From contig VWZX01002708.1 of NCBI GenBank assembly GCA_013399015.1, forward strand, positions 9,087 to 73,086: DNA of 64,000 bases, in the 5' to 3' direction. The stretch comes from Galbula dea. Lineage: Eukaryota; Chordata; Aves; Piciformes; Galbulidae. Below are positions 24,401 through 39,400 of the stretch, piece by piece. A program made the translations under genes and the position numbers. Every line of letters begins with the position of its first letter. Within the stretch, counting starts at the first letter, position 1. The notes under the pieces were generated by a model. The model made no database searches and was not told where the DNA came from. It saw nothing but the letters and a program-made list of their open reading frames with translations.

Positions 24401-27400
24401 AACAAAAAACTACAGACACAAAAAACTCCTAACCCCAACATTTTGGTTTTAATCCATGAAATTGTGTCATAGTACAGTGTTTGCTTAAAAGAGCTGTGGT
24501 GCAATCAGGCTCCATCTGTATTTGTCAGACAAGGAACCCAAATGACTAACAGAAAAGGTAATCACCAAATTGCCCAACCTTTCCACATGCCCTGCAGTGA
24601 TGCCTTCTCCATGTCAAGGTGAACTCGCTTGTACAAATCATACACATAGTGGCTCTAGTATCAGGAATCCAGATTGGAGCCTTTGATCCCAGTGGACTAT
24701 CTTCCTGTTTCTCTGGATCTGCCTGAGAGAACATAAGAACACCACCATTACATTCAGTGATAAGAAATAAGATTAATATTTATCAGTGATTATAGGTCAA
24801 GTCTAATTATGTTGGAAATTGTCATGGTCTTAAATGTTATCTGCTATCTCATCAGTGACCATTCTAATGCAAGCCTGAAGACAGAGTTGCATTTAATTAG
24901 TTCACAAAGGCTGTGTGACTTTCAAGCTTCCCCAGGGTATTTATATCAATAGCTGCTATATTTTAAAACCTTTTCATTTCATCTTTCTGTTCACAATAAA
25001 TAATTTTAAATTTATGAAATAAATAAGATTATGAAATATCATACTGTTCCATCTTTTAATTTACTTGCCATCCTGGTTTACTATTCATCATGGAATGACT
25101 TGTTTCTCTAAACACCTTCAAAGAAACTTTATATTCAGAAAGAGAACAAACAACAACAATGATGTGATATACCTCTTCAAGACTTTTGCTAGGATTAAAT
25201 GTTATTCTCTTCTTTGTATATTCTTCAATTGACTTGGAGATAGCTTCTAACCACTCATCTCTTTCTGTAGCAGAACTGTTGGATTAAAAACCCGAACAAT
25301 TTGTTATTATTAACATTTAAAGCTAAGAGGCAAGTGTTGATTATAAATCCATTAGTTTTATTAAATATTGGCTTAACTCTCTTCCAATTCTAGTTTTATA
25401 GACAATCTCCAGTTCCTACTGAAACTGGCATTTTTTTAACTGTCCACATGGTGTCAGCTATTTTTGTGGATTAATACTAAAAAAGATTTGTGTCTGTTTT
25501 AATCATAAGGATTCCTTTTCTCCTTCCAAAATACACAGTGATTATTTCAAGGCTTATATGGCACTCCTTCTCCCTTCCCCCTGGAGCCTTGAATAGCTTG
25601 AGCAACACTGGTGCTCCCAGAACAAAGGCAAGGGCCCTCCTTCTTAAGAGGGACTCTGAAACTTCAGCAAGTCTATTTTTCCCCCACTTGCTTCTGCCTG
25701 AGGGTGCAGTTTGTTATACCCAAACCTGTGAAACCTCGAGCTTCTGTCAGAAAAATACAGAGTCTCTTCCTCAGTCTTGTGCTGCTGACTGTTTGCTCCT
25801 ACCAGGTTACGCTGCTTTGAAAGAATTGTTTTTTCACCTTTTTTTTTTTCCATTGGATTAGCTAACCCAAAGAGATAAACAGATGAGCTTACTGCATCTC
25901 TTTATCCCACAGCTGGGGGATCACCAATCAAGTGCAAAGAAAGCATTAGGCTTAAAGGCTCAAGTGGCACAGCATGGGGAGCAGAGAGAACAGGGAGTGC
26001 CTGGCACAGCAGGAGCCTGCAGCTCTACTGGATAACATGCAATGCCAAAGCACTTCCTCTGCCTGTGGGCACACCAGCGCTTTCATATCACAGAAGTCCA
26101 TGCTGCTGCTGCTGCTGCAAAGGGCAGCCGACTACACTATAGCGTATCCTAGACATGATGTCTTTTCTCCCTTGTGCCAGAACACACACAGCTATGCAGA
26201 GAGCTGCACTGGGAAACAAATTCCTATTAAAGAAAGCCATTGACTTGCCCTTCCTCTGGATCAATTTACGGACAAGGATCAGCTGAACAACTTCTTGTGC
26301 AGCACCACGGAGGATGCTTTGAGGAAGGAAGAAGTTTTGTGGCAGAAGAACAGCTAGAATGCTTGTTTAAGATGCCGTACCAGCTTAAAAAGGGCTTCTA
26401 AAATTTAAACCAGTATCTACTACCAAAGGTTTTTTTATTTCCCACTTCTTAAGTAGTATAATTTTTTTTAAACCAAGGAATCAAACACGATAAATATATA
26501 TAAAAAGGAAAGTTAGGGAAGAGGAAAGCAACGATTACACAACCTAGGTGTGCAACACCAATTATTGTTTAATGGCTTTTCTAGGTGAATTTGGAAGCTT
26601 TGATCATCTTTGAACCTTTAAGGAAAATACTTCGAGATGGGATTTTGAATTGGATAAAACTGAATACTATACAGAACCAGAGAGAACAAATCTGGTAAGG
26701 TAAACATGGGGGAAGACCATGAGGCACAAGGGTTAAAAAACAATTTAGTGCATACAGCAATAAGATCAGAAAAAAAGAAGAGGAAATAAGATACAAGCAA
26801 GGGCAAAGCAATGTATTATTGTCTGTTCCAACATCTCACACTTTGAGTGGAACATTTTGTTCAGTTTATTTACCTTTGTTTCCTCATGCAGAAAGAACTC
26901 TCTCTGCATCAGCTATGTAACATCTGTAACTCTAATCAACTCCTTTGATTTCTTCAATATCTGCTCACATTTAATTAGGTTCTTATAACTGCAGTAAATA
27001 ATTAAAGTTGGCAGTTTTGGGAGATTAAACATCCCCTGATCATGTGGGGATTGTTAAATATGGGGCTACCTGCACAATGAGCTACATGTCTAATACCCTA
27101 ATATTTCACTAGAGAGCTAGTACTTGGTAGGTTTGCTAGTGCTAGCCTTTAGGGCTGTTTACAAACCTTCAGAACTTAAGAGCAAATGCAGTACCATCAG
27201 CAGCTGAATTGATGTAATGGTTTGCTGTGTGAAAATAGGCAGTCTTTCATCTGTTGGCACTCCCAGCCCTCTCCCACAGCTGCACAGTTCTACCACTTCC
27301 CTTGCTGCAGGTCCAGTATCTGTGGTATCCTTCCAAAAGTAATTTTGTTTACTAAAATTGCAATGTTTTTGTAGGGTTTTAAAAAACTACTATTTTTTGT

Positions 27401-30400
27401 TTATTTAAGATTCAACAAAGCTGCAGAAAACTTTGAAGGGACTGCAGAGAGCCAGACCGATTGTTACTACTGGCAAATATATGTGCTTGGGGCACACATC
27501 ACAGCCACCCAATGGATCTAAGGAGTTGGGTGGTCCCAAGAGGGCTCACAGAAGCATGCTCCTCTTGTTTCCAGGATCAGAGCCTTAGAGCATCTCTCTC
27601 AGCTGAGCTAGTCCTGCATGAACTATCCTTATATTAGGGGAGGGGATGCAGTTATGTCTGCCTGGGGTAGCTCTTTGCTCTCCTTCTTAAGGGGGATGGG
27701 GCCAGATGGCCTCAGACCACGTCAGGCTGGCATGACTGTTGTTTTCAGGACCAAAGCTTTATTTCTGTACAGTGCTGTATAGTGCAGATGTGCCAACTTG
27801 TTGTTCTGATTAAGATTTCTAGTACAATGCTGCATTGTACCATGTAAAACAATTCACATTCCTACAGATACCCCAGGAAAACTGAAACCTGGACCTAGAC
27901 ACTAATGCAGGCAGTAAAACTAAACCTGAAGTAACAAAGACTCTTGGCTAGACATTAATCTATACTTCTATTACTAACTGGAAGGGGTGGACCATTGCTT
28001 GGGGACTGGCTTAGCATTGGTCAGTGGTAGGTGAACAATTACTTTGTCCATGACATGTCTTTCTTGAGTTTTACTTATATCTCTTTTTGTTATATTTTCA
28101 TCACGATTTATTATTATTGCTATTAGTAATATATTTTATTGTCATTTCAATTATTAAATTGTTCTTATATCAGTCTATGACTTTTACTTGGTTTTGATTC
28201 CACTGGGAAGGGGAGGAGTGAGAGAGTGGCTGTGTGGTGCTTTGTTGCTGGCTGGGGTTAAACCATGACAACATAAGAGCCAAAAAGCTGTTAGAATGGG
28301 GTATCAACAAAAGGAAGATGCAGTCTGTATTGACAAGTTACAGATTTTCTTCACATCCAGGGTATTTATCAATATGAACAGTTTAAAATTAATTGGGAAA
28401 AAAATGTATGCAATCACCTATTGCTGGTAGTTTTCCATTGTTTCCCTTCTATACCACAACAGATTCAGGCCTCAGTTATGGAGAGATAACAATCTGAAAA
28501 TCCTCATTTACACCTGGGGCTCGCAGTACCTCATTCATCCCAAGCAAATGCAACCTTTCTCTGTCACTGTTGTATAAGTCAGAGCTCCTGCACGTACATA
28601 GCTTTCAGTAAGTATAAAAATAACTGAGATGACTGCTCTCCAAAGAGGCAAGATAAACAACACCAAAAAAGAAACAGCAAATCAGAGAAACTTTAGTTGG
28701 TAATGTGAGGGTAATTCCAGTAATGTCAAGGTCAAGATAAAAGCATGTCACGAACTCTGCCCCTTTTGATAAGAACGTTACATACACAGGTTTTCCCCTA
28801 CGGACCAGAAAGTATTTCACAGGACTTGCTTTTAAACTACCACTTAATCAGTTCCTCAAAAAGACAAGTCTCTCCTGTTTTGCAGAAAATAGGTAGGTTG
28901 TATTTTAAGATGATAAGTTCCAATGATTTTAACAATTTTTTAAAATGACTGAATTAAAAAATATGCCATTTCAAGTCAGAGAGAAATAAATCCACATTGC
29001 CTACTGCAATCCCATAAATGTCTTCATGTACCTGTGCAATACCCAGTCACCAAGGCACCTAAGCAACATGCACCTTCTCTTATTATACTGGAATAGATTC
29101 ATACCCTAAACTTTGAAATGCATCTTTTTTTCCCCAATGTGCAAAACAACCACAAGAAACATTTAAATGTGTTGAAAAAAAATACTTCTTTCAAGTCTGT
29201 TCTTTTAACTACTGCTCAGACAATTGAGCTACTTCCTTTGGCTACTTTGACAATGTTAACCTTGGTCTACCCCTCAGCCAGAGATACTGCTTTGTGCAGA
29301 CATCTTCCTGTTGGTATTTACAAGGTCACACAAAGAGAAGCAGTCTACTCTTGCTCAGCTTTGCTAAACAAAACAGAAAACATGTCTGTCTTCATTGGTA
29401 TCAGCACTGTCACAAATGTCAGAACATATAAAACTCCAACACAAACACAGTAAAAACAACAATCCACAAACACAGGTCTTTGCTAAGGGCATCTCAGTGA
29501 AGACAGACCAGAACTGCTCTGGTTTAGTGGCCATATATTGTTTTGCTGCTACAAGGAGAATTTTTTTCTGGTAAAGACAAGCACCACTCCACTAATTGCT
29601 GCCATTTCCACTTCTTGTTTCAACTATGCTGTCATTTTAGGTAGAAGATCAGGATGACTACTTCCACTTCATGTCAGTTACTAATTATAATATCAAAGTT
29701 TATTGTCATGCTTCATGTACTGTCCTGTGAATGCACTGACAGAGCATATCAGTAACTTTGAAAGAACAACAACAAAAAACAAACCACACACAAAAAAACC
29801 CCTGAGAAGCAAAGCCCATAAACAATTGAATTGAAACCATTTTAACTCTTATTCCTCTCAAGGAAAGGCAGTGAGGGGATAATATTCCAATTTACTTTCT
29901 GAAAGCAGCTAGGCTGAAAAGGAAGAAACAAGCAAGAGTTTTATTCCCTCTGATTAACAGTTAGCTGTCTTGAGGACAGAATCCCTACCAGCTGCAGCCT
30001 TAAGCTCACATTGCTCAGATACTATCCACATTTACTATAGCTTTTGTGCTTCTGTCCATCACTTCACAATGGGTTGTCTTCCTTACAAGTCAGGGTGAAC
30101 CGTACGATAGACTAAAAATTCATATGGTATCTGTGAAACTTAGTACATGTGACCAGGCTTCCTTCCTACCAGTCTATTTAAAAATAAATTTTCAAAATCA
30201 GATTTTGAATGTGAACAAAAATGAATTAGAACAAAGCCTACTTTATTTCCAGAAACTCATCTGTCATTCCCTCTATTCTGAAATTGCTCTAGTCAAGGGT
30301 AACACTTCACCATGCAAGTGCTAGATAAGCTTCAAGAAGCTTACGTAGCCTCTTTAAAACCACATGCTTTTAAAATCATTATTCATTTGTAAGACTTACC

Positions 30401-33400
30401 TTGCTGAAAGAATGAAGGATCTCTCTACACTTTCAATGTTCAGTTCATTCTGATATGCTTCCTGGGTTGGCTTTTTAACCTTTGGATGAGAGAGAAAAAA
30501 TTACATTCAAACTGAACTGGTACTTTTACAGTTGCTTTAGTTTTACTTACTGTAATATTGCAGAAGGGGTACATTGGAGAGAAAAATCTCAAAAGCAGAT
30601 CATACACCAATTCAAAGGGCCCAGCTCCAGCTACAGTAGGAATACATTCAGCCCACCACTGTGGCCCCATACAAACACTGGAGCTCAAGAGCTGTCAGAC
30701 ATCTGCTGCACTTCAACATGCCCAGGCCTGTTGTCCACTAAGCACCTCCTGCAACTGGGCAAAAAAAGGCACCATTGTTGCTGCAGGACAGGATGTAGCC
30801 CACTGGTGATCACCAAAGAGGTCAGATGCCTCATCTGGCTGGATCACACTGCTGATCCTTCTAAGCTACCAAGTTTCAAACATAAGGAGGTTTAAAAGTT
30901 AAGAGTGGTTCTGAGCCACCATGAGATCTGATGGCAGAAGAGATTATGCAGGTCTGCCTGCAAAAGCTTGGACCTTGGCACCAGATGTGCACTGCAGCTG
31001 GACTTGTTGCTTTTCCCTAACAGGACCTGAGACAAGTTACATGATTCCTGAGGTGAAGGTTTGTTGCTCCTGCTAACTCGTGTCAATACCTGGCTTGTGT
31101 GTCCCGTATCACTACCCAGAGGGGCTCAGAGCTTAACTTGGATGTTTTTCACAAAGGTTCAGAAATAAAGTCGTATCTTCCCTCATAATTAGCAGATCTC
31201 TATAAACCACAGAGACTTGATCCACCAGAAGTTTATCAGGCAGAGATGCCTAATCTCTGGGTGTGGCCAATAAAAAGCAGTTACAAACCAAAAGTGAGGG
31301 AGTCTAAACAAAATACAATATAAAAAATAAGTAGGTAGACTATTTCAGAGTAGAACAATACTGGATCAAATGAAGGTGAGATGATCCTGCAGCAACAGAG
31401 TTTTTAAGGGAAAACCTAGATAGCAATCCCACAGGCCATATTATGCAAGAAATGTTAACCCAGTAGGATTGCTCTAGAGCATAAGCATCTTTATTATCTC
31501 TATCCAACAATAAGCATAGTTGTGTATTGAAAATTTGAAGGCCTGAGTTTAACTAGATTTGGAGTCATTTTAACAAGTGACTCACCTTCATTCCAGCCAA
31601 CGACAGCATGTTGTTGAGTTTATACATCCCTGACTGAACTGGAGTAGTATACAAAAGGGCATCATTGAACTGTAATATAAAAGCAATGCTTTTTAATGAC
31701 TAAAGACTGTTTAGAGACAGATCATTTCAAATGGATTTTACTGGAAGTACAGGACTCATACAGCACTGAGATCAACTGTTCAGAAAGGCATCTCCTACTT
31801 CCTATTATTCCACTTAGAACCCAAGAAACATTTTCCTCTATGAATTTAGATAACAATAAGTGTCTATTTATATCCTCCTTGTGCAAACATACATTTGGCA
31901 CATGAGTAAACAGTGCACAGATGTCAAAGAAAAGGCTGTCAAAAAAGACCAAAATGCTTCTCATGCACACAGCTATACTGTGTAACGAACTACTTGAAAG
32001 GTATATTAGAAACAACCATTCAAACAAGGCAAAACATTCCAGAATGTATTTGCAAATAGCAGAGTTAAGATTAGCAATTTATGACTGTAAGGACAACTTA
32101 TCCATATGTACTGTGTGAATTTTATGAGTTTAAACATGCATCTACTGTTTTAATTCCTGTTCTACAAGATCTGGCTTCATTCAGTGCACTTACTGAACAT
32201 CTATTAAGGTGGGGTTTTTAAATTTATTTTTCTGTGTTGTTCAACACATGTATCCAAACTTTATTTACTGCACATAAACACAGACCAGAAAAATGAACTG
32301 TCTCATAAGTTCTTTGCAAAATAACCAAATGATTCATGAGCCTTACTAAATCTTCACAACATAATGGGAAAATCACTGCTTAAGTGTCTAAAGGTATAAA
32401 GCCTGCACATTTTATATCTGAAAAATGAAACCAACCCCCCCAAAACACACGATGACCCCAAAAAATGAAACAAAGAAAATCCAAGCTAAAGTCAGTCAAA
32501 CTAGCAACATCTGGTTTGGGAAGTCCAACTCCAGCACCAGATTTTTGAGAGCATTAACTGATATCATTTGCAGTTTGTTGCAGTGCTTTTTATGCTACAA
32601 AAGTCATCCCCAGAGCATAAGACAGGGAAATATTTATTCATACTACAGTAACTACAAGACAGATTTCAGCCAGGACTGTGGACCAATAATGCCACAAATT
32701 ACACACAGCAACAGTTGCTTTACTATCTGAATAGAAGAGATAAACAAAAGGTTCAAGTGGAAACAGAAATTTCAGAGATGCACAGAAGTTTGAAAACAAA
32801 ACAGTATCAGAGACAGGAATAAACCCCAGCACTTCACTTCCAACCCATTGCTCCACTCGTGATGCAAATAGGCTGGTGTGCAGTGGAAGGAGAGGGAGGG
32901 AAGTGTGCAACAGTAGCGGCAGAGTTGTAGGTTTAAGATCCAATATAGCTAAATGAGATGGAGTAACAGTTTTAGTTTTTGCACTAGCACAGATAATGTC
33001 TTCACACAGAAGTGTTTAAATTTTAAATAAGCACTGTTCAAACCAGCACATTTTAGTGACAAACAGTTTTCTGTTAAGTGCATGTGCAACAGATGATCTC
33101 TCTAAACTAGCACTGAGCAAACAGAACAGCACCAATTGGTCATTTTTTCCAGTACTTAAAGTTATTATTTATGTTTGCTGTGAAATGTTTCAACCACTTA
33201 AAATTGCACTAGTGTTAGGCACATAGCAACATACACAGCATCTTACCAGAAAAAACATTCGTGGTTGCATGACCTTCCGGGACAGCTTCATCAGTGTTCC
33301 CTCTTTCAGAAAGACCTAGCAAGTTAAAACGAACAATTCAAAACCTAGCTTTTTGGGCATATGCCATACAAAAGAGCTAACTTTATTATTATGACTATTA

Positions 33401-36400
33401 CTACACTTCAAGTGCTGCAGAAGTTTTGGGATTCAGGGTTCCCTTTCTGAGAAAGGCTGTGTACCCTTAGGTTTCCTCAGAAAGTGAGTGTGACTGACTG
33501 CACTACAGTTTTCCACGCTGCACTTGAAACCATTGCACTTAACCTCAAGTTTAAGCTTGAGGGGAAATAAAAACAACCTGCCTGCAAGATCTGGCAAGGA
33601 ATCATATAGTAAAAAGCCTAAGTTTTCATCAAATGTTTAAAAAATGCCTCCTTGTATAGGGAGCAGTAGTATTCATTTGACTATTAGAAATGAATAATTA
33701 AATGATGGACCACTTTTCTTTTTGGTATATGCCAGCTTCAGTACTTTGCTTGCATATCATCTGATCTGCACTGTTACTGCAATCTGCTGAATGCCATCTG
33801 GAGGACCTACCCTTCCTGGCTGTACAATCTCATGGTGTCCATTTAAACTGTACTGAATCTGCATGAGTTTCTGAAAGTTATCCTACAGAGAGAAAAAGTA
33901 AAAGGTAAGTAATTGTCATTTCATCCATGACTTTCGTAAATTAATTTTTTTTAAAAAGAGAAGGCCATAACCAACCAGCTTCATAAGCTGTAATACTTAC
34001 TCCCTGCTTCATGATGTCATTTGCATGGTTTGCAACTTCTATGACAACAGCTAGAGCATCTGAAAGATGAGGAAATTATGCTTTGGTTACACAGGCTAGT
34101 TAGCATTGGTATTACACAAAGTGCAGGTACAATATTGCACTTCCACATCGTGCCAAGATTAAAGGACCTGACTGTACAGTCACTGCATTCAGGAGCACTT
34201 CCCACAGATCCCAGAGTCTTTGGATCATGGTTTAATAAGTATGCCTAGCAAGTCATTGCTTCAACCAACAGTGTCAGCCATTTCTTGCAGCTAATCAAAA
34301 CAGTACACAAGCAAAATCAAATTCTAGTTTCTCACACAAGGAATTACTTTATTTTCAATGTATCTACTTACACCAGAAAAGGTAACAATATTTTAACTGG
34401 TATTATGCAGAGATTCCATTTTACACAACAGCCTCCAGTGCCAGTCATGGTAGACTACCTAGAAAAATTATCCAAATCTTCATGTTTTTCTTTCTTTTGT
34501 TTTTTTTTTAAAGCTGCACCTCAAGATAACAGTATAATCTTCAAGTTTCCACATTTCAAACTTTTAATACCAGAAGGAAAAAAAAATTGCTGAAAGAGAA
34601 GAGTTACCAAAGACTAGGGACTTACATTAAGAACTGATATTTAATAACTAGCAACACAACTGGAATATATGCTGAAGTGTAACTGCAAAAAGGGCTTGCA
34701 TAGAAGGATAATGTAAATTACTGAACTGTGAGTGTGCATGAGATAGAATCCACCCAATGATCTTACCCAAACCCCTATAATTTACTGAAGCAGAAACAAA
34801 AAAACTCATTTAACTGAAAGCTAGAGTAACTGTTTAGGTAAAATGTAGTCTCTAAAGCATTTAACACCTGAGTAATTGTGCAGGCAGGCATTTCAAATAA
34901 AATAACTGTGTTTACTTACAAATCCACAGAGAATCCTACCAAACTAGGTAAAACCAAAGCCTTGGGGCTTTTCCCAGATAATCGTTAGAATATTAGTACA
35001 ATAGCATGTATATACTTCCCTTAGCGTTGAGTTCATATGCAGAAAGAGAGCATGTTAAAAAATACAGCTTTCTGAACAGAAAGGTTCTGAAGGTCATGAG
35101 CCCATATGAGACAACTGAGACGTCAACAAAAAGTTCCTCCTACATCAATCCAAGGAAAATTTTTTCTTCACAATTTTAATGAACCAAGGCAATACAAGCA
35201 CAGGAGTCAGTTAAATGGCACAGCACACATCAAGCATTTGATCAAAATTTAAGTTTCAATATAGATGCTATGTCAACTGAGCCTGCTGAAAAATAGCTGG
35301 TGGTCTCCCACTAGGAAAGGCTGAATCTGCTCAAGCCAAAACACTCCCCCAGCTCCCATCTGTTTGAAAGAAAATGAAGGGAAATTTAGCTAAATTCATG
35401 AAGAAAGGAATGAGTACCTGATTTTTTTGTAATACTTTCCTTCATCTATCCACCATTTTATCTATTAAAGCCTCAAACTTTTACCCACTGACTTCCATAA
35501 AGATTGAAAAATGTTATACAAGATTTGCTGGTTATTGAAGAGGAAGTTTCAGGACTCCAAGGCTAAACAGCCAAGACTAAACAATTCTAAACAACAAAAT
35601 CTATAGTGACAAAGTCCATAAACAAAGTGGATTTTAGCAGGGGAGAGCATTTCAATTCTTATACAAATTAGCTGGAGTAATGTATTCAAACTAAAGCCAT
35701 CAAGAAGAATTGTGGTGTTTGGGGTTTTTTTAGAATACTAACCATAACCAAACCTAGTCTTCCTACCCCTCCATCACCTGACAATGGAATTTAACAACTA
35801 AGTGAAGTCAGAACTAAGTTAAGCTTAATTATCAAATGAAAAATCTCAGTGAATAAAGATTAGTTTCGAAGACAATCAAACATGTGAAATGCATAAAATT
35901 GACACTTATTGTTACAACTAGGTTTCTGCTTTTATCTTGGATGTATAAAAGGAGAGACAAAAACCCGTGGAAGGTAAAACTGAAAAAAACCCAGAAGCTG
36001 GAAAAATCGCAAGAAAATGTAAGTAAAAAATACATATTTCAGATGCTTTTTAAACTGTCAATTATCTGATGTGCAGTGAAAGCATTGGTTTGCTCACAGC
36101 CATAAGAACTGCAAGACAAACTTTTCTATCTCTTGAAGAGCCATCATTTCAAAATATTTTGGCTTATATTTTCAATATACTTAAACAAATATGTCTTAAT
36201 GTCCTAAGAAAGACATGTACTCAAATTTTACAGCACTCTATCAGCAGATAAAGCCATCAGAAAGGAAACTGGGCTCAGTGCATTGAAAGCACTCATTATT
36301 GCAGTCCAATCAACTACATCTGCACAAGTCTCCTAAAGACAACAGGTTGGCACAAATATCACTAAAGAGACTGAAATAAGTGACAGGGGCTGTCACGCAA

Positions 36401-39400
36401 ATGAAACAGAAGTGTCAACTGGAAACATTTTCAGTACTGCTGAGGTACAGACACAGAAGAAGGAAACAGTCCGAATGCACACTGCATCGCTACACTAATT
36501 AAACCAGCTTAATCTCAAACTACCATGAAACATATAGTCCTGTCTGCTTCCATCACCCACTATTCCTTCACATTTTGCTCTTACCTCCTTTCCCCCCACA
36601 TGCAGGCAAACTTGTGCAAGTCACTTGTGTTTGTGCACCTTACGATAAGTCAAACTGGAAAACACCTCAGGTTAAATACAACCCAGAGGAGGTCCTTGAT
36701 GTTGTTCCCTCCTGCCACATTAACACTTGTTCTGGCACAGAGAGGAAGAGGCCAGAAAGGCTCATAGCTAGGGAAGGGTAGCTGGTAGAGCAGACTGCCT
36801 ATCACGAAAGGTCTACAGATGCTCTGTCAATTGCAGTGCCCAAAATACCTGCTTAGAATGCCTGTGGAATGTCAAAAATCTCTTCAATTCCTTCAAATCT
36901 CTTGACTGCAACTCAAGGGTGAGCTGATACCACCATCGGCTCCAAAGTTTTTTGAAACACAAGTTTGCAAACTTTCAGTATCTCCACTGAGAAATTTAGG
37001 ACTAAATTGAAAAGATTCCTATTACTAGCTTAGCATTTGGCATATATTAAAATTTGGAAGCACTACCATATGTACATAAGCTATCACTTTAACCTAAAGA
37101 GACATTTACCTTGAGTATCTCTATAGTCTGCAGATTCTTCTAAAAGATTCTTTAAATAATCTGTATAAAGAAAATAAAAAAAGAGAGAGACAGTTTTGTT
37201 AAAGAAATAAACAGCACCAAAAAGTAGCTAAAACCACCCTTTTCCTGGAAATCTACTTTTCATCTGACCAAGTAATAACGAAAGGAAACCTAGCACTTCG
37301 ATAATGGAAGTGTATCATGACATCTTGCTCAGGGAAGAGAACGTTAATGAAGCAGTGGCCTTCTCCGAAGATAGATGGTATGTTGTACATATTATTCCAG
37401 GAGAAAACAAGTGAAAAAGCAAGTGAAAAATAAGCACATACTTGCAATTATCTGCATTTAAACTGATGCAAAAAAATTTGAAGATTATAGATATGTGACT
37501 GAGCACCTAACTTGTCTATAGGAGCTAAGAAAAAAAGTTGTCCATTACGCATTGGATCTGATTATGATTAATATTCTTCAACAATAAAAGTATTATATCC
37601 CCTCTAATGTTCAAATTGGCATTTTTGGTCTTCAATTTAGTTCCTCAGCCACGAGATGGCACCCTCAATCCATTTAACTCTTGGTACTTTTAAAATCTGT
37701 TTTACTCAGCTAAAATTAACTCCAAATGTACGACTATGCAAGAAAACATCCAACTAGAGTTTCCATTCCCACACTGAGCATCTAGTTCACCAAAAAGTAC
37801 AATATACTGTCAAAGGTCAACATATATCCTCAGTAAAAAGTCAACCATCAGTTTTTCTTTACAAGCTACAGCTTTGAACACTTGAAAATTGAAAGAAACC
37901 AACACTGAAGCTTTCAGAGGAATACACAGCTAAATTGATAATATCAGCAAATACTGATTTAGAATTACCTTTTAAATGAGGTGTCTTCTGACAGATTTAC
38001 TGAAAGCTAATTGTATGTGATCTAGCAAGCATTCAATTTTAGCTGCACAGTTGTAAAAGTTTCATGTATGAGTGAAATAATTAAAATCCCATATGCTTGC
38101 CCTACCCAAATTCATCCTTTCACTCAAGAAGGATCAGGAGCCAGTTACTCCTGCCTTCATAAGATGTCTTGCTTCATGCTTGCCCCTCAGAGACCACTCA
38201 GTGTATTGTAATCTTTTCCTTATGCAGAAAACCCCAAACAAACAAACCAAAGACAAAGACAAAAGGAATTATGAAACATCTTTCTGCAGTAGAAATGCTA
38301 CAAAGAGTGAGAAATCTTGTCACAGTTAATGAAAGCTTTGAGAAAAATGGAACTACAGGAAGACAAATATTTGGCACTGAAATTTTATTTTTTGGCAAAG
38401 ACCTACAAGAGGATCCAAGAGAGAAGCAGGAGAGGCAGGTTGGAAGGCTGGAGTGAAGAAAGAGGAATTGGCTGGAGTCTCCTGCATGGGAATGGGAAGA
38501 AAGCACTGGGAGGTCTGGCTGGCTGGGCCACAGGAACACCCACAGCTCTCTGCTATCCTCTAGAGTTCTGTCTGACCATTATGAGGTGCTGGTCAATGTG
38601 TGATCTTTTAAGATAAGTCTGACACGGCACCAAAACCCCTCCAGCTATACTCCATAAATACTTCACCCTTCACATGCCTCAAGATCAAGATCTTGTGCTG
38701 TAGTAGCCACCAGACATTCCAATGCAACATTTAGGTGGACAGATATTCCATTGAAAACAAAGTTCATCTCGATTCACCTTGGGTTATGTTAGTCAGAAGC
38801 TGGTGTGAGAGAAAGAAAAAAATCAGCAGGAGGTATTTTGAAAGGAACTAAGAGGAGTTTACCTTGGATTTAACTTGGTTTAACCTAGAGGAGCCTGTGT
38901 AACACATAAAACACCAGCTGCCCCCTCCTGTCCTGCCTCTCAAGTTGGTGCTGTGCCATGCTGTCCAGGCACAGCACTCTTGGGACTCCATCATAAAACA
39001 AACAAGTTAAAGCTTTATAACTGCAACTTGATCTTCACATAGGTCAGCACAAAGGACTCCAGTGGAAGCCTTCTGGTATAAAGAACAAGTCTTACATCTT
39101 ATACAGAAATAACAGCTTCTTAAAGCTGCCAACCACACAGTCACCTCTACAGGCTGAGGACAAGAGGTGAAGTGGGTATAATCTACTCACCTGCAAATGT
39201 ACTGCTTGCATTCTAAGAAACTGTCCCCAGTACATGGAGAAATTCAATTTAATATCCAAAGCTATTGCATTGGAAACTTAAAACCAGAGACTCAACATGG
39301 GAACTAGCTGTTCCTTGGCATAAAACAACAACACTTTACATCACTCAAAAGCCATTTTTATGGGTATATTCCAGCAATTTAATTCATGTAAAATTCATAT

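Larger units (their letters stand above)
25276..30399 (-). other. FGD6: FGD6 intron with LTR fragment and (TGC)n
   Basis: A 5.1-kb intron within the PH1-coding part. It holds an ERV LTR 3' portion ending at 28270 and a (TGC)6 run at 26101-26118. The 123-residue frame at 25490-25861 has no recognisable family and is treated as chance. Confidence 0.8.

Noticed and set aside
30482..30895. Plus-strand 137-residue frame
   Set aside because: It lies antisense between FGD6 exons l and k, has no family signature, and overlaps another random frame of similar length.
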